Source of the DNA: CAMLHP01 sp035712285
GTDB taxonomy: Bacteria; Gemmatimonadota; Gemmatimonadetes; Gemmatimonadales; GWC2-71-9
Reading direction: 5' to 3'
Assembly (NCBI GenBank): GCA_035712285.1
Contig: DASTBA010000105.1
Coordinates: 1 to 64,000 of the forward strand
Length of the DNA: 64,000 nucleotides
Position 1 is the first letter of the stretch. The number at the start of each line of letters is the position of its first letter. The notes beneath the pieces are model-generated. The model saw only the letters and a program-made list of their open reading frames with translations, ran no database searches and was not told the origin of the DNA. Shown one piece after another: positions 1-9,094 of the stretch. The translations under genes were made by a program, and so were the position numbers.

Positions 1-39
1 GTCCTGGGCGGCCGCGCCATGGCCTGGCCGCCAGGCTGA
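1..39 (+). CDS. Possible 3' end of an upstream gene (partial)
   Basis: Reading from base 1 gives 12 codons and then TGA at 37-39, with G or C in almost every third position, as in coding frames of this genome. The segment is too short to identify a product. It is called only because a gene very probably ends just upstream of the rpsU promoter. Confidence 0.3.
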   Translation, partial: VLGGRAMAWPPG

Positions 40-56
40 GGGCCGCACGAGAGTCC

Positions 57-85
57 TTGACCCAAGTGGCGGTCCTGTCTAGCAT
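57..85 (+). promoter_or_regulatory. Promoter for rpsU
   Basis: TTGACC (57-62) and TAGCAT (80-85) are separated by 17 bases, a good housekeeping sigma-factor promoter. Transcription would begin near base 92, leaving a leader of about 75 bases before rpsU. The TAG-type -10 recurs at several other promoters in this window. Confidence 0.65.
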
Positions 86-168
86 TAAAGGCTACCCTGC
101 CACATTGGGATTTTTCGCGGTTCCATCACTTCATTCGCGTCACGGCGCGAACACCTCCGAGGTCGAGT

Positions 169-369
169 TTGTCGGAAGTCATCATCCACGAGGACGAGAA
201 TTTCGAGCGTGCGCTCAAGCGCTTCAAGAAGAAGTGCGAGAAGGCCGGCATCCTGTCCGATCTTCGCAAGCACCGGCACTACGAGAAGCCGAGCGAGAAG
301 CGGAAGCGGAAGCTGAACGCCGCCATTCGCAAGAACCGGCGTGGACCGCGCACGCGGACGGTTCGCTGA
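169..369 (+). CDS. rpsU: 30S ribosomal protein S21
   Basis: This 66-residue basic protein matches S21 in length and character: an acidic N-terminal strand (SEVIIHEDENFERALKRFKK), a central KCEKAGILSDLRKH segment and a lysine/arginine-rich C-terminal helix. S21 binds the platform of the 30S subunit near the anti-Shine-Dalgarno region and assists initiation. The start is TTG at 169, with only a weak GAGGTCGAG-like ribosome site before it. It is the first gene behind the promoter at 57-85 and lies 37 bases before mutS2. The rpsU-dnaG association known from other bacteria is kept here, with mutS2 in between. Confidence 0.93.
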   Translation: MSEVIIHEDENFERALKRFKKKCEKAGILSDLRKHRHYEKPSEKRKRKLNAAIRKNRRGPRTRTVR

Positions 370-406
370 TCCTTCCGGGGGCGGCGACCATGGAGCAGGC
401 GCAGTC

Positions 407-2851
407 ATGACAGCACCGGAATCACCCATCAGCAGCGGGGTGCCGAGCCAGGAGACCCAGGCCGGCACCCCGTCGCCTTTGCAGGGTTCCCTCACCATCG
501 AGGCGCTGGACACGATCGAGTTCGGCGCCGTGCTCGAGCTGGTCGCAGCGCGGGCGGCGGGGCCCCTCGGCGCGGAGCGCGTGCGCCAGCGGCAGCCGGT
601 CACCGGACTGGCGGCGATCCGTCGTGAGCTGGCGCGGGTGGGCGAGGTTGCCGCGCTCTTTCGCCGCCGTGACGGGCTCGCGGTGGACGCGGTACCGGAT
701 GTCCGCTCGGCGCTTGCCCGCCTCCGTATCGAGGGGAGCGTCCTGGATGTTCCGGAACTGGCCGGCATCCGGCAGGTGCTGGCGGCCGGGCGTCATGTCC
801 GGGATGAGCTCGTCAGGGTGCGTGAACAGGCCCCCCTCACCGCCACGCTCGCTGCCGATTCGCCGCCCCGCGCCATCGAACGCCGCCTGGATCAGTCCGT
901 GAATGACGATGGTGAGCTGCTCGACGGCGCGAGCCCGGCGCTCGCCGCCGCGCGCCGGGAGGCGCGTGCCGCCCGCGAGCGGCTGGTGCGGCGCCTGGAG
1001 GCCATCCTCCGTTCGCTCGACGCCGGCACCGAAGCCACCGTCACCGTGCGCCGGGGGCGGTACGTGATTCCGGTGCGGCGCGACCTTCGGGCCCGCCCCG
1101 ACGGCATTGTGCTGGATGAATCGGCGACGGCCGGAACGCTCTTCGTCGAGCCCACCGCTGCGGTCGAGCTGGGCAACGCCCTGAGCGAGGCGCAGGCGGA
1201 GGAGGAGCGGGAGATCCTTCGTGTCCTGCGTGAGCTCACCGATCTGCTGCGCCCCGAGCGGCCGGCCTTGCTGGCCACCCTGGAGATGTGCGTTGCCGCT
1301 GACGACCTGGTGGCGCGGGCTCGCTGGGCGGCGGAGACCGATGGCTGGGCGCCGGCGGTGGACGACGCGCCCGCGACGCTCCGCATCGTCCGCGGCCGCC
1401 ACCCGTTGCTCACCGGCGAGGCCGGCCCGGTGATCCCGTTCGACCTGGACATGGCGCCGGGTGAGCGCACGCTCCTCGTCAGCGGCCCGAATACCGGCGG
1501 GAAGACGGTGCTGCTCAAGGCCGTGGCACTGTTCGCCGCGCTGGTCCAGAGCGGCATCGTGCCGCCGGTGGCGGACGGCTCCGCCCTTCCGGTGTTCAGC
1601 CGGTTTGCCGCCGATATCGGGGACCGGCAGAGCATCGCCGCCAGCCTCTCCACCTTCAGCGCGCACATGCGCACCGTCGGCGAGATCCTGCGCGAGGCCG
1701 ATGACACGACGCTGGTGTTGCTGGACGAGATCGGCAGCGGCACCGACCCTGCGGAAGGCGCCGCGCTCGCGGCGGCGGCCATCGTCGCGCTCACCCGGCG
1801 CGGCACGCTGACGCTCGCGACGACCCATCTTGGCCAGCTCAAGACGCTGGCGCACGAGGAGCCGGGGGTCGTGAACGCGTCGCTGCAGTTCGACGCGGCC
1901 ACGCTGACGCCGACCTACCGGTTTGCCAAGGGGACGCCCGGCAGAAGCTACGGGATCGCGATTGCCCGCCGCCTCGGGCTTCCGGCGGAGACGCTGGCCG
2001 ATGCCGAGCGCCGGGTGCCGGCGGCGGAACGGAGCTTCGATGCGCTGCTGGCCGACGTCGAGGAGCGTCAGCGGTTGCTGGAGCGGCGGGAACTGGAAGT
2101 GGCGGCGCGGGACCGGGAGAGTGCGGAGCTCGCCGGGCGGGTGACAGCGCGCGACGTGGCGGCCCATGAGCGAGCTGAAGCGCTCAAGGAGCAGGAGCGG
2201 ACGGCCGAGCGGCGGGCACGCGAGGCCGCTCGTGCCTACCTGCTTGATGCCAGGAAGACGGTGGAGGCTGCGCTGGCCGAGGCACGCGCCGCGGGCGATG
2301 AAGCGGCGGCGCGGGAGATCCGCCGGTCGCTCGAAGACGAGATCCGGCGTCAGGGAGCAGCCCTCGATGCGGCGGCTGATGCGCCCGGTGCCGTTGATCA
2401 CGGGAACGGGCGCGCCGGTGCCGGTGACGCCGTGGTGACACCGGCCGGGCTGCGTGGGACTGTCGCCGAGGTGCGGCCCGACGGCACGGCGGTGGTGATG
2501 GCCGGAGCACTTCGGCTGCTCGCCCCGGCAGCCGATCTCACGGTGGTACCGTCCGCCGGGCGTCAGCCCGCTTCCCGCCGGGAGCTGGAATTGCCCAGGG
2601 CGGACGCCCCGATGGAGATTGATCTGCGGGGGATGACTGGTGACGACGCGGAGGCCGCCACGCTGGCGGCCATTGATGCCGCGGTCCTGGCCGAGCACCC
2701 GTTTCTCCGCATCATCCATGGGATGGGCACCGGCGTGGTGCGTGATCGCGTGCGCCGGGTGCTCCAGCGGGACCGGCGGGTGCGGCATGCGGAGTTCGCG
2801 CCGCGCAACCAGGGCGGCACTGGCGTCACCATCGTGGAATTCGGGGCCTGA
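407..2851 (+). CDS. mutS2: Endonuclease MutS2 (MutS-type ATPase with Smr domain)
   Basis: This 814-residue protein has the MutS2 layout: core/lever helices without the mismatch-binding N-terminal domain, an ABC-type ATPase with Walker A GPNTGGKT near residue 360 and Walker B LLDEIGSGTDP, a long charged coiled coil, and a C-terminal Smr nuclease domain (EIDLRGM near 736, HGMGTG near 774). Family members act in suppressing recombination or in splitting collided ribosomes. The frame is open from 341, inside rpsU, but the ATG at 407 has a GGAGCAGG ribosome site seven bases upstream and is preferred. dnaG follows after five bases, so the two are probably co-transcribed. Confidence 0.93.
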   Translation: MTAPESPISSGVPSQETQAGTPSPLQGSLTIEALDTIEFGAVLELVAARAAGPLGAERVRQRQPVTGLAAIRRELARVGEVAALFRRRDGLAVDAVPDVRSALARLRIEGSVLDVPELAGIRQVLAAGRHVRDELVRVREQAPLTATLAADSPPRAIERRLDQSVNDDGELLDGASPALAAARREARAARERLVRRLEAILRSLDAGTEATVTVRRGRYVIPVRRDLRARPDGIVLDESATAGTLFVEPTAAVELGNALSEAQAEEEREILRVLRELTDLLRPERPALLATLEMCVAADDLVARARWAAETDGWAPAVDDAPATLRIVRGRHPLLTGEAGPVIPFDLDMAPGERTLLVSGPNTGGKTVLLKAVALFAALVQSGIVPPVADGSALPVFSRFAADIGDRQSIAASLSTFSAHMRTVGEILREADDTTLVLLDEIGSGTDPAEGAALAAAAIVALTRRGTLTLATTHLGQLKTLAHEEPGVVNASLQFDAATLTPTYRFAKGTPGRSYGIAIARRLGLPAETLADAERRVPAAERSFDALLADVEERQRLLERRELEVAARDRESAELAGRVTARDVAAHERAEALKEQERTAERRAREAARAYLLDARKTVEAALAEARAAGDEAAAREIRRSLEDEIRRQGAALDAAADAPGAVDHGNGRAGAGDAVVTPAGLRGTVAEVRPDGTAVVMAGALRLLAPAADLTVVPSAGRQPASRRELELPRADAPMEIDLRGMTGDDAEAATLAAIDAAVLAEHPFLRIIHGMGTGVVRDRVRRVLQRDRRVRHAEFAPRNQGGTGVTIVEFGA

Positions 2852-2856
2852 GCGGC

Positions 2857-4608
2857 ATGATTCCGGAAGACCTCATCGAACAGGTACGCGAGAGCGCCGA
2901 CGTGCTCGCCATCATCGGCGAGTCGGTGCAACTCAAGCGGACCGGCGCCGACTGGCGCGGGCCCTGCCCGTTCCATGGGGGGACCCACCGCAACTTTGCC
3001 GTGATCCCGCGGAAGGGGTTGTTCTACTGCTACGTCTGTCATGAGGGCGGCAACATCTTCACCTACCTCATGAAGCGGTTCGGGATGGACTACCCGAGCG
3101 CCGTCAGGGAGGTCGCCCGCCGCAGCGGCATCACCATCCCGGACACTCAGCGGAGCGAAGGACCCGACCCCAACGAGCCGCTGTACGGGGCAATGGGCGC
3201 CGCGCACGACTGGTACACCCGCCAGCTGCTCGACGACCCGGGCGCACAGGCGGCCCGCCAGTACCTTGCCGGACGGGGCATCACCGAGGACACGGCCGGG
3301 GAACTGGCGCTCGGATTTGCGCCGCGGGGCCCGGCGTTTCTCGAGGCGATGCGCACCCTTGGCATCGGGGAGGAAGTCCTGCTCACCGCCGGTCTCGCCA
3401 CCCGGCGCGAGGACGGCACCGTCGCGGCCAAGTTCTGGAACCGGCTGCTCTTCCCGATTCATGACCTGCGGGGCCGCGTGGCCGCCTTCGGCGGCCGTCT
3501 CCTCGGCGAGGGTGAGCCCAAGTACCTCAACTCGCCCGAGACGCCGATCTTCCACAAGGGACGTACGCTCTACCATCTGCACGCTGCCCGGCACGCCATC
3601 CGGAAGGAGGAGTGCGCCCTGCTGGTGGAGGGATACTTCGACGTGATCCGGCTGGCGCTGGCCGGCATCGAGCACGTGGTGGCCCCGCTCGGCACGGCGC
3701 TCACGCCCGACCAGGCGAGCCTCCTCCGGCGCTACACCCAGCAGGTGACCGTGCTCTACGACAGCGACGCCGCCGGCCTCAAGGCCACGTTCCGCGCGGC
3801 GGACGAACTGCTGCGTCAGGGGGTCCGGGTTCGCGTGGCCACGATGCCGCCGGGTGAGGATCCGGACACTATGGTGGCGGGCGGGGGCGCGGCGGCGCTG
3901 GCGCCGATCCTCAAGGATGCGGTGGACGTACTCGAGCGAAAGATCCAGATGCTGGCCGAGCGCGGCTGGTTCGAGGGGCTGGAGCACCGGCGGGATGCCC
4001 TCGACCGGCTGCTGCCCACGGTGCGGGCCGCCTCCGATCCGATCACCCGTGAACTGTACCTCACCCGCATCGCGGAGCGGACCGGCGTGGCCAAGGATGT
4101 GCTCGAGCGTGAACTCCGGTTCGCCCCCCGTCGTTCCGACGATGGCGCGCCCGGCCGGGTGGCGAGCAGCCAGCCGGTTCCGGAAGTGATGCCGACGCGT
4201 GGTGCGGAGTGGGAATTGCTTCGTGTCCTCGTTGCGGCGCCGGCGCTCCGGTCGCGCGCGGTGGAGCTGATTGCACCGGAAGCGTTCGAGCTACCCGAGC
4301 ATCGCGAACTCTTCCGTGTCCTGACTGGCGGGCACGACGCGGGCGATCAGCTTCCGGCGGGACTTTCGCACGGCGCCCAGCTGCTCTGGGCCCGCCTGAG
4401 GGAAGCGGTCACCGAGCTGGAAGGGGCCGACCTGGACGACATGTTCGCGACCCGCGCGGAGATGGTGGCTTCGACGCCGGAGTGGCGGGCGATCCAGACG
4501 ATTGCGGACCCCATCGAGCGGCGAAAGCAGGTGGACGAGTTCCGTGCCCGATATCCGGTGGCGGGCCGCGCCCGCGATCTGCAGCGCTACCTGCGGCGGC
4601 CCCGATGA
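2857..4608 (+). CDS. dnaG: DNA primase DnaG
   Basis: This 583-residue primase makes the RNA primers for replication. The N-terminal zinc ribbon has ligands C37, H40, C58 and C61 (CPFH ... CYVC). The catalytic core includes a TOPRIM segment (LLVEGYFDVIRLALAG, then DSDAAGLKA). The roughly 150 C-terminal residues form the weakly conserved helicase-interaction region. The stop overlaps the recJ start (ATGA at 4605-4608), indicating translational coupling. The length is normal for the family and nothing is missing. Confidence 0.96.
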   Translation: MIPEDLIEQVRESADVLAIIGESVQLKRTGADWRGPCPFHGGTHRNFAVIPRKGLFYCYVCHEGGNIFTYLMKRFGMDYPSAVREVARRSGITIPDTQRSEGPDPNEPLYGAMGAAHDWYTRQLLDDPGAQAARQYLAGRGITEDTAGELALGFAPRGPAFLEAMRTLGIGEEVLLTAGLATRREDGTVAAKFWNRLLFPIHDLRGRVAAFGGRLLGEGEPKYLNSPETPIFHKGRTLYHLHAARHAIRKEECALLVEGYFDVIRLALAGIEHVVAPLGTALTPDQASLLRRYTQQVTVLYDSDAAGLKATFRAADELLRQGVRVRVATMPPGEDPDTMVAGGGAAALAPILKDAVDVLERKIQMLAERGWFEGLEHRRDALDRLLPTVRAASDPITRELYLTRIAERTGVAKDVLERELRFAPRRSDDGAPGRVASSQPVPEVMPTRGAEWELLRVLVAAPALRSRAVELIAPEAFELPEHRELFRVLTGGHDAGDQLPAGLSHGAQLLWARLREAVTELEGADLDDMFATRAEMVASTPEWRAIQTIADPIERRKQVDEFRARYPVAGRARDLQRYLRRPR

Positions 4609-6329
4609 CGGCGGCGGTACCGGTCATGCCGCCCCGATGGGTGGTGGCTGACACCGCCGATCCGGCTGCCGCGGCGTCGCTTGCCGGGGCATTGTCCATC
4701 CCTCTGCCCTTGGCCCGGCTGCTGGTCCAGCGGGGCTACACCGGTGCCGACGCCGCACGCGAATTCCTGCGCCCCTCGCTGGACACCCTCGCCGATCCGT
4801 ACCGCCTCCGGGACATGGATCGGGCGGTGGAAATCGTGACCGGTGCGGTGCGCGAGGGGCGCCGCATCCTGGTCCATGGCGATTACGACGTGGACGGCCA
4901 GTGCGCCACGGCACTGCTCACCCGCGCCCTGCGCGCCGGGGGTGCGGAGGTCGTGCCATTCGTGCCGAACCGGATGCGCGATGGCTACGACTTCGGGCCG
5001 GCGGGGCTTGCCCGTGCCCTCGAAGCCGGCGCCTCCCTCGTGATCACCTGCGATTGCGGCATCACCGCGGTGGATACGGTGCGTGCGGCGCGGGAGCGGG
5101 GCCTGGACGCGGTGGTGACCGATCACCACCTCCCGGGTTCCGAACTTCCCCCGGCGAATGCAGTGGTGGACCCCCAGCGGACCGATGACACCTCCGGCCT
5201 CACCCAGCTCTGCGGCGCCGGCCTCGCGTTCAAGCTGGTGCAGGCGCTCATCCCGGCGCTCGGGCTCCCGGCCAACCTGCACCTGCATCTGCTCGACCTC
5301 GCCGCGCTGGCCACCGTCGCCGACGTGGTGCCGCTCACCGGCGAGAACCGGGTGCTGGTCCGGCACGGGCTCAAGGTGCTGTCCGCCAGCCGGTGGCCCG
5401 GCGTGCGGGCCCTGGTGGAATCGGCCCGGCTCCATGATCGCGAGATCCGCGCGAGCCACCTGGGCTTCGTGCTCGGCCCGCGGCTCAACGCCGCTGGGCG
5501 GGTGGGCGAGGCGATGGACGGCGTGGAGCTGCTCCTCACCGATGATCCCGCCGTGGCCGCCCGCCTTGCAACGCGCCTCTCCGACCTCAACGACCAGCGC
5601 CAGGTGAAGGACCAGCAGGTGCTCACCGACGCGGTGGCGCTGGTGGAAGACGGCGAGGAGGCGCTCGCCCAGTGCGCCCTGGTCCTCGCCGGCGATGACT
5701 GGCACCCCGGCGTGATCGGCATCGCGGCCTCGCGCATGGTGGAGCGCTACGGCCGGCCGACCTTTCTCATCGCCTTCGACGGTGACGTGGGCCGCGGCTC
5801 CGGCCGGAGCATTTCGCGCTTCGACCTGCATGCGGCACTGGATCGTTGCGGGGATCTCCTCGAGCGGCACGGCGGGCACCATATGGCGGCGGGGCTCACG
5901 ATTCGCCGCGACCGGCTGGAGGCGTTCCGCGAGCGGTTCACCTCGGTGGCGCGGGAGCAGCTGCGGCTGGAAGACTGTGTTCCCGAGCAGCGCGTGGACC
6001 TGGTGATCGGCCTCGACGACGTGACGGAGGAACTCGAGCGGCTCTGCCGCTACCTGGAGCCATGCGGCACCGGGAACCCGGCGCCGGTGTTCGGGGTGCG
6101 GAGCGCGCGGCTGGCCGGCCAGCGCTGGATCAAGGACGCCCATCTCAAGGGGACGCTGGAGCAGGGCACCGGCAGCCTGCCGGCGATGGGTTTCGGATTC
6201 CGCGACCGGGTGCCGTGGCTCACCGCCCAGCCGGTGGACGCCGCCTTTCGCCTGGAGGCGAACGAGTGGCGGGGCGAGGCCACGGTGGAGGCCCGGCTGG
6301 TGGCACTGCGGCCGGCCGGTTCCGCTTGA
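4605..6329 (+). CDS. recJ: Single-stranded-DNA-specific exonuclease RecJ
   Basis: This 574-residue DHH-family 5'-3' exonuclease acts in recombination and in processing of gapped DNA. Motif I (HGDYDVDG) lies near residue 92, the DHH motif (TDHHLPG) near 171, and the DHHA1 domain with GGHHMAAG near 420, followed by an OB-like C-terminal domain. The reading frame extends upstream through dnaG, but the ATG at 4605 overlaps the dnaG stop and gives the expected N-terminus. It lies between dnaG and rsmD with no spacer on either side. Confidence 0.95.
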   Translation: MTAAVPVMPPRWVVADTADPAAAASLAGALSIPLPLARLLVQRGYTGADAAREFLRPSLDTLADPYRLRDMDRAVEIVTGAVREGRRILVHGDYDVDGQCATALLTRALRAGGAEVVPFVPNRMRDGYDFGPAGLARALEAGASLVITCDCGITAVDTVRAARERGLDAVVTDHHLPGSELPPANAVVDPQRTDDTSGLTQLCGAGLAFKLVQALIPALGLPANLHLHLLDLAALATVADVVPLTGENRVLVRHGLKVLSASRWPGVRALVESARLHDREIRASHLGFVLGPRLNAAGRVGEAMDGVELLLTDDPAVAARLATRLSDLNDQRQVKDQQVLTDAVALVEDGEEALAQCALVLAGDDWHPGVIGIAASRMVERYGRPTFLIAFDGDVGRGSGRSISRFDLHAALDRCGDLLERHGGHHMAAGLTIRRDRLEAFRERFTSVAREQLRLEDCVPEQRVDLVIGLDDVTEELERLCRYLEPCGTGNPAPVFGVRSARLAGQRWIKDAHLKGTLEQGTGSLPAMGFGFRDRVPWLTAQPVDAAFRLEANEWRGEATVEARLVALRPAGSA

Positions 6330-6841
6330 GGATTGTCGGGGGCGAGTTCGGCGGCCGGCGACTCGTCCGCCCGAAGGATGCCCGCGTGCGCCCGACCGCC
6401 GATCGGGTGCGGGAGGCGTGGATGAGCATTCTCGCTCCTGAGCTGGCCGGCGCCCGGGTACTGGATCTCTTCGCTGGCAGCGGCGCCCTCGGCCTGGAGG
6501 CGCTGTCCCGCGGCGCCGCCTCCGTGGAACTGGTCGAGCTCGCGCCCGCGTCGCTTGCGGCCATCCGCGAAAACGTGCGGGCACTGGCGGTGGAACAGCG
6601 GGTCACGGTCCGCCGGGCCGATGCCATGCGGCACGTGGCGGCGCTGCCGCCCGGCAGCTTCGACGTGGCCTTCGCCGATCCGCCCTACACCACCGACCAG
6701 GCCCGGCAACTGGCTCTGGCCTTCCGCGACGCGCCCTTTGCGCGCATTCTTTCCATCGAGCATCCCCCTGGCCAGTCCGTTCCGGGCGACGAGACGCGCC
6801 GCTACGGCGACACCGCACTCACTTTTCTCCGAGCGCCATGA
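6326..6841 (+). CDS. rsmD: 16S rRNA (guanine966-N2)-methyltransferase RsmD
   Basis: This 171-residue Rossmann-fold methyltransferase has the RsmD N-terminus RIVGGEFGGRRL, a SAM-binding loop (VLDLFAGSGALGLEALSRGA) and the catalytic DPPY motif, and it methylates G966 in 16S rRNA. The best start is TTG at 6326, overlapping the recJ stop; no ATG in frame gives a complete N-terminus. Its stop overlaps the coaD ATG (6838). An rsmD-coaD pair is common in bacteria, which supports both assignments. Confidence 0.93.
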   Translation: MRIVGGEFGGRRLVRPKDARVRPTADRVREAWMSILAPELAGARVLDLFAGSGALGLEALSRGAASVELVELAPASLAAIRENVRALAVEQRVTVRRADAMRHVAALPPGSFDVAFADPPYTTDQARQLALAFRDAPFARILSIEHPPGQSVPGDETRRYGDTALTFLRAP

Positions 6842-7320
6842 CCCGTATTGCCATCTACCCCGGCTCATTCGACCCGCCGACGCGGGGGCACGAGGACCTG
6901 GTGCGGCGCAGTCTCGCCCTGTGCGATCGCCTGGTGGTGGCGGTGGCGCAGAACAGCGCCAAGCAGCCCCTCTTTTCCGTCGAGGAGCGCCTCGCCCTGC
7001 TTCGTGAGGGGATCGGGCCCGACCCTCGCATCACGTTCGAGGCATTCGAGGGACTGCTGGTCGAATTCGCGCGGGCCCGCGGCGCAACCATGGTGGTGCG
7101 CGGGCTCCGGGCCGTCAGTGATTTCGACTTCGAGTTCCAGATGGCCTTGATGAACCGGCAACTGAACGGGGAACTGGAAACGGTGTTCCTGGTGCCGGCG
7201 CTCGATCTCACCTTCCTGAGCTCCAGCCTGGTGCGGGAAGTCGCCCGGTACGGCGGCGACGTGAGCACGCTGGTGCATCCGGCGGTGGCCGCGGCGCTGG
7301 CCCGGAAGTTCGGCTCGTGA
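6838..7320 (+). CDS. coaD: Phosphopantetheine adenylyltransferase
   Basis: This 160-residue nucleotidyltransferase joins 4'-phosphopantetheine and ATP to give dephospho-CoA, the penultimate step of CoA synthesis. The motifs YPGSFDPPTRGH (T15-x-G-H18) and LSSSLVREVARYGGDV are the family's nucleotide-binding HxGH-type and ISSTxVR signatures. The stop overlaps the GTG start of pta. Linking CoA synthesis with acetyl-CoA/acetyl-phosphate exchange fits metabolically. Confidence 0.96.
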   Translation: MTRIAIYPGSFDPPTRGHEDLVRRSLALCDRLVVAVAQNSAKQPLFSVEERLALLREGIGPDPRITFEAFEGLLVEFARARGATMVVRGLRAVSDFDFEFQMALMNRQLNGELETVFLVPALDLTFLSSSLVREVARYGGDVSTLVHPAVAAALARKFGS

Positions 7321-8261
7321 ACTTTCGCGCCGAGCTGCTGGAGCGGGCCGCCGGCCGGCGGGCGCGCATCGTGTTCCCCGAGGGGGACGATCCCCGGGTG
7401 ATCCTCGCCGCGGAGCGCCTTCACTCGCTCGGCATTGCGGAACCGCTGATGCTCGGGCCAGGTGGTGTGACGACGGCGCAGGATCCGCGGCGGCCCGCGG
7501 TGGCGGAACTGCTGCGGACCCGCCGGCCGGACCGGGTCAGGGACGGCGTGGACGCGCTCGACCAGGCGACCGATCCGCTCAGGTTCGGCGCGGGCCTGGT
7601 CGCACTGGGCGAGGCCGATGGGTGCGTGGCCGGCGCGCAGCACACCACCGGCGACGTGGTCCGGGCGGCACTCTGGGCCATCGGTACCGCGCCGGGCATT
7701 TCGCTGGCCAGCTCCGCCTTCTACATGGCCGGTCCCGATGGCGGCGTGCTGACCTTCACCGACTGCGCGGTTGTTCCGGAGCCGACGGCCGGGCAGCTGG
7801 CGGAGATCGCACTGGCCGCGGCCCGCGACCGCCGCCGGCTCATCGGCGACACGCCGCGGGTGGCATTTCTCTCGTACAGCACCGCCGGCAGCGCCGAGGG
7901 ACCGCGAGTGGAGCGCGTGCGCGCGGCAGTGGCACGGTTTCGCGAACTGGCGCCCGGCATCGTGGCGGATGGCGAGCTGCAGGGCGACGCGGCCCTGGTG
8001 CCGGAAGTGGCGGCACGCAAGGCGCCGGCCTCGCCGGTGAACGGCCGCGCCAACATCCTGGTCTTTCCCGACCTCGACAGCGGCAACATCGCCTACAAGC
8101 TGGTGCAGCGGCTGGGTGGCGCCGCTGCCATCGGGCCGCTGCTGCAGGGGCTTGCCCGGCCGATGTCGGACCTTTCTCGCGGCGCCAGCGTCGAGGATAT
8201 TGTAGACGTGGCCGCGCTGGTGGCCCTGCAGGCCCAACGGACCGAAGGAGAGGCTTCATGA
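7317..8261 (+). CDS. pta: Phosphate acetyltransferase (short form)
   Basis: This 314-residue enzyme belongs to the phosphate acetyl/butyryltransferase family, which interconverts acetyl-CoA and acetyl phosphate. Visible family segments are IVFPEGDDPRVILAAERL at the N-terminus, DGCVAGAQHTTGDVVRAAL in the centre and NILVFPDLDSGNIAYKLVQR at the C-terminus. It lacks the N-terminal P-loop regulatory domain of long Pta proteins. GTG at 7317 overlaps the coaD stop. No acetate kinase gene is present in the window. A butyryl-specific enzyme cannot be excluded from sequence alone. Confidence 0.88.
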   Translation: MNFRAELLERAAGRRARIVFPEGDDPRVILAAERLHSLGIAEPLMLGPGGVTTAQDPRRPAVAELLRTRRPDRVRDGVDALDQATDPLRFGAGLVALGEADGCVAGAQHTTGDVVRAALWAIGTAPGISLASSAFYMAGPDGGVLTFTDCAVVPEPTAGQLAEIALAAARDRRRLIGDTPRVAFLSYSTAGSAEGPRVERVRAAVARFRELAPGIVADGELQGDAALVPEVAARKAPASPVNGRANILVFPDLDSGNIAYKLVQRLGGAAAIGPLLQGLARPMSDLSRGASVEDIVDVAALVALQAQRTEGEAS

Positions 8262-8590
8262 GCTTTACCGCATCCCGCCAGGCGGACGTCACGCTCATCC
8301 GCGCCGCGGGCCAGCTGACCGTCAACAACCGGCAGGACCTGAAGGCCCTGGTGGCCCAGCGACTCGAGAAGGGTGAGCGCCGGTTCGTCCTGGACTTCGG
8401 CGAGACCGGTTACATCGACTCGTCGGGTCTCGGCGCACTGGTGACCCTGGCGCGGCAGGTTCGCGACCAGGGCGGCGACCTCCGCCTGGGCGGGCTCAAC
8501 GAAGACCTGCGCACGCTCTTCGAACTCACCAAGCTCGATACTCTTTTTACCATCGCGCCGTCCGCCAGCGAGGCGCTCGCGGGGTTCTGA
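8258..8590 (+). CDS. STAS-domain anti-anti-sigma factor
   Basis: This 110-residue single STAS domain is of the SpoIIAA/RsbV type. The DSSGLGALV motif holds the likely phosphorylated serine, S56 (the second serine). Unphosphorylated antagonists of this family bind the partner kinase and release a sigma factor or other target. The start ATG at 8258 overlaps the pta stop and has a GAAGGAGAGG ribosome site. The kinase and phosphatase genes follow directly, so the three form a partner-switching module. Confidence 0.92.
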   Translation: MSFTASRQADVTLIRAAGQLTVNNRQDLKALVAQRLEKGERRFVLDFGETGYIDSSGLGALVTLARQVRDQGGDLRLGGLNEDLRTLFELTKLDTLFTIAPSASEALAGF

Positions 8591-8597
8591 GGCCGGC

Positions 8598-9059
8598 GTG
8601 ACCGCGCTCCGCCTCTGCGTTCGCCGGAGCCCCGTGCCGGACGACGCCGGACCGGCGGCACGGGTCGAGTTGCGCCTCCCGAGCGACGTGGACTGCATCG
8701 AGGAAGCGGTCGCGCTGCTCACCCATCATTGCCTTGCCGGCAGCCGCGGCGGCCGGCGGCTCCGGTTCCGCCTCGAGGTCGTACTCGCCGAGGCAATCGC
8801 CAACGCGATACTCCGCGGCAACCGGCAGGATCCGGCGAAGACCGTGCTGGTCAGCGTCCTGCTCCGCGTGCCCGAGATCCGGATCGAGGTGACCGACGAG
8901 GGAGCGGGCTTCGATCCGGCGTCCGTACCCGAGCCGCTGGAGCCTGAGCGGCTCCGCGAGGACGGCGGCCGCGGGATCTTCCTGATTCGCCACCTGGCGG
9001 ACGCCGTCTCGTTCAACGAACGGGGAAACTCCATCTGCGCCATCCTGCTCCGCCGCTGA
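8598..9059 (+). CDS. Anti-sigma-factor-type serine kinase (RsbW/SpoIIAB-like)
   Basis: This 153-residue GHKL ATPase shows the N box EAIANAILRGN (E65, N69), the G1 box TDEGAGFDP (D100) and the G2 box GRGIFLI. These are the ATP-binding features of RsbW/SpoIIAB kinases, which phosphorylate the STAS antagonist and sequester a target. GTG at 8598 is seven bases after the STAS gene. The first 30 residues are family-atypical. No sigma factor gene lies next to it, so the target is not evident here. Confidence 0.88.
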   Translation: MTALRLCVRRSPVPDDAGPAARVELRLPSDVDCIEEAVALLTHHCLAGSRGGRRLRFRLEVVLAEAIANAILRGNRQDPAKTVLVSVLLRVPEIRIEVTDEGAGFDPASVPEPLEPERLREDGGRGIFLIRHLADAVSFNERGNSICAILLRR

Positions 9060-9094
9060 CGCCGCTGCGCGCCGCGCTCGATGCCCTGGGGGCC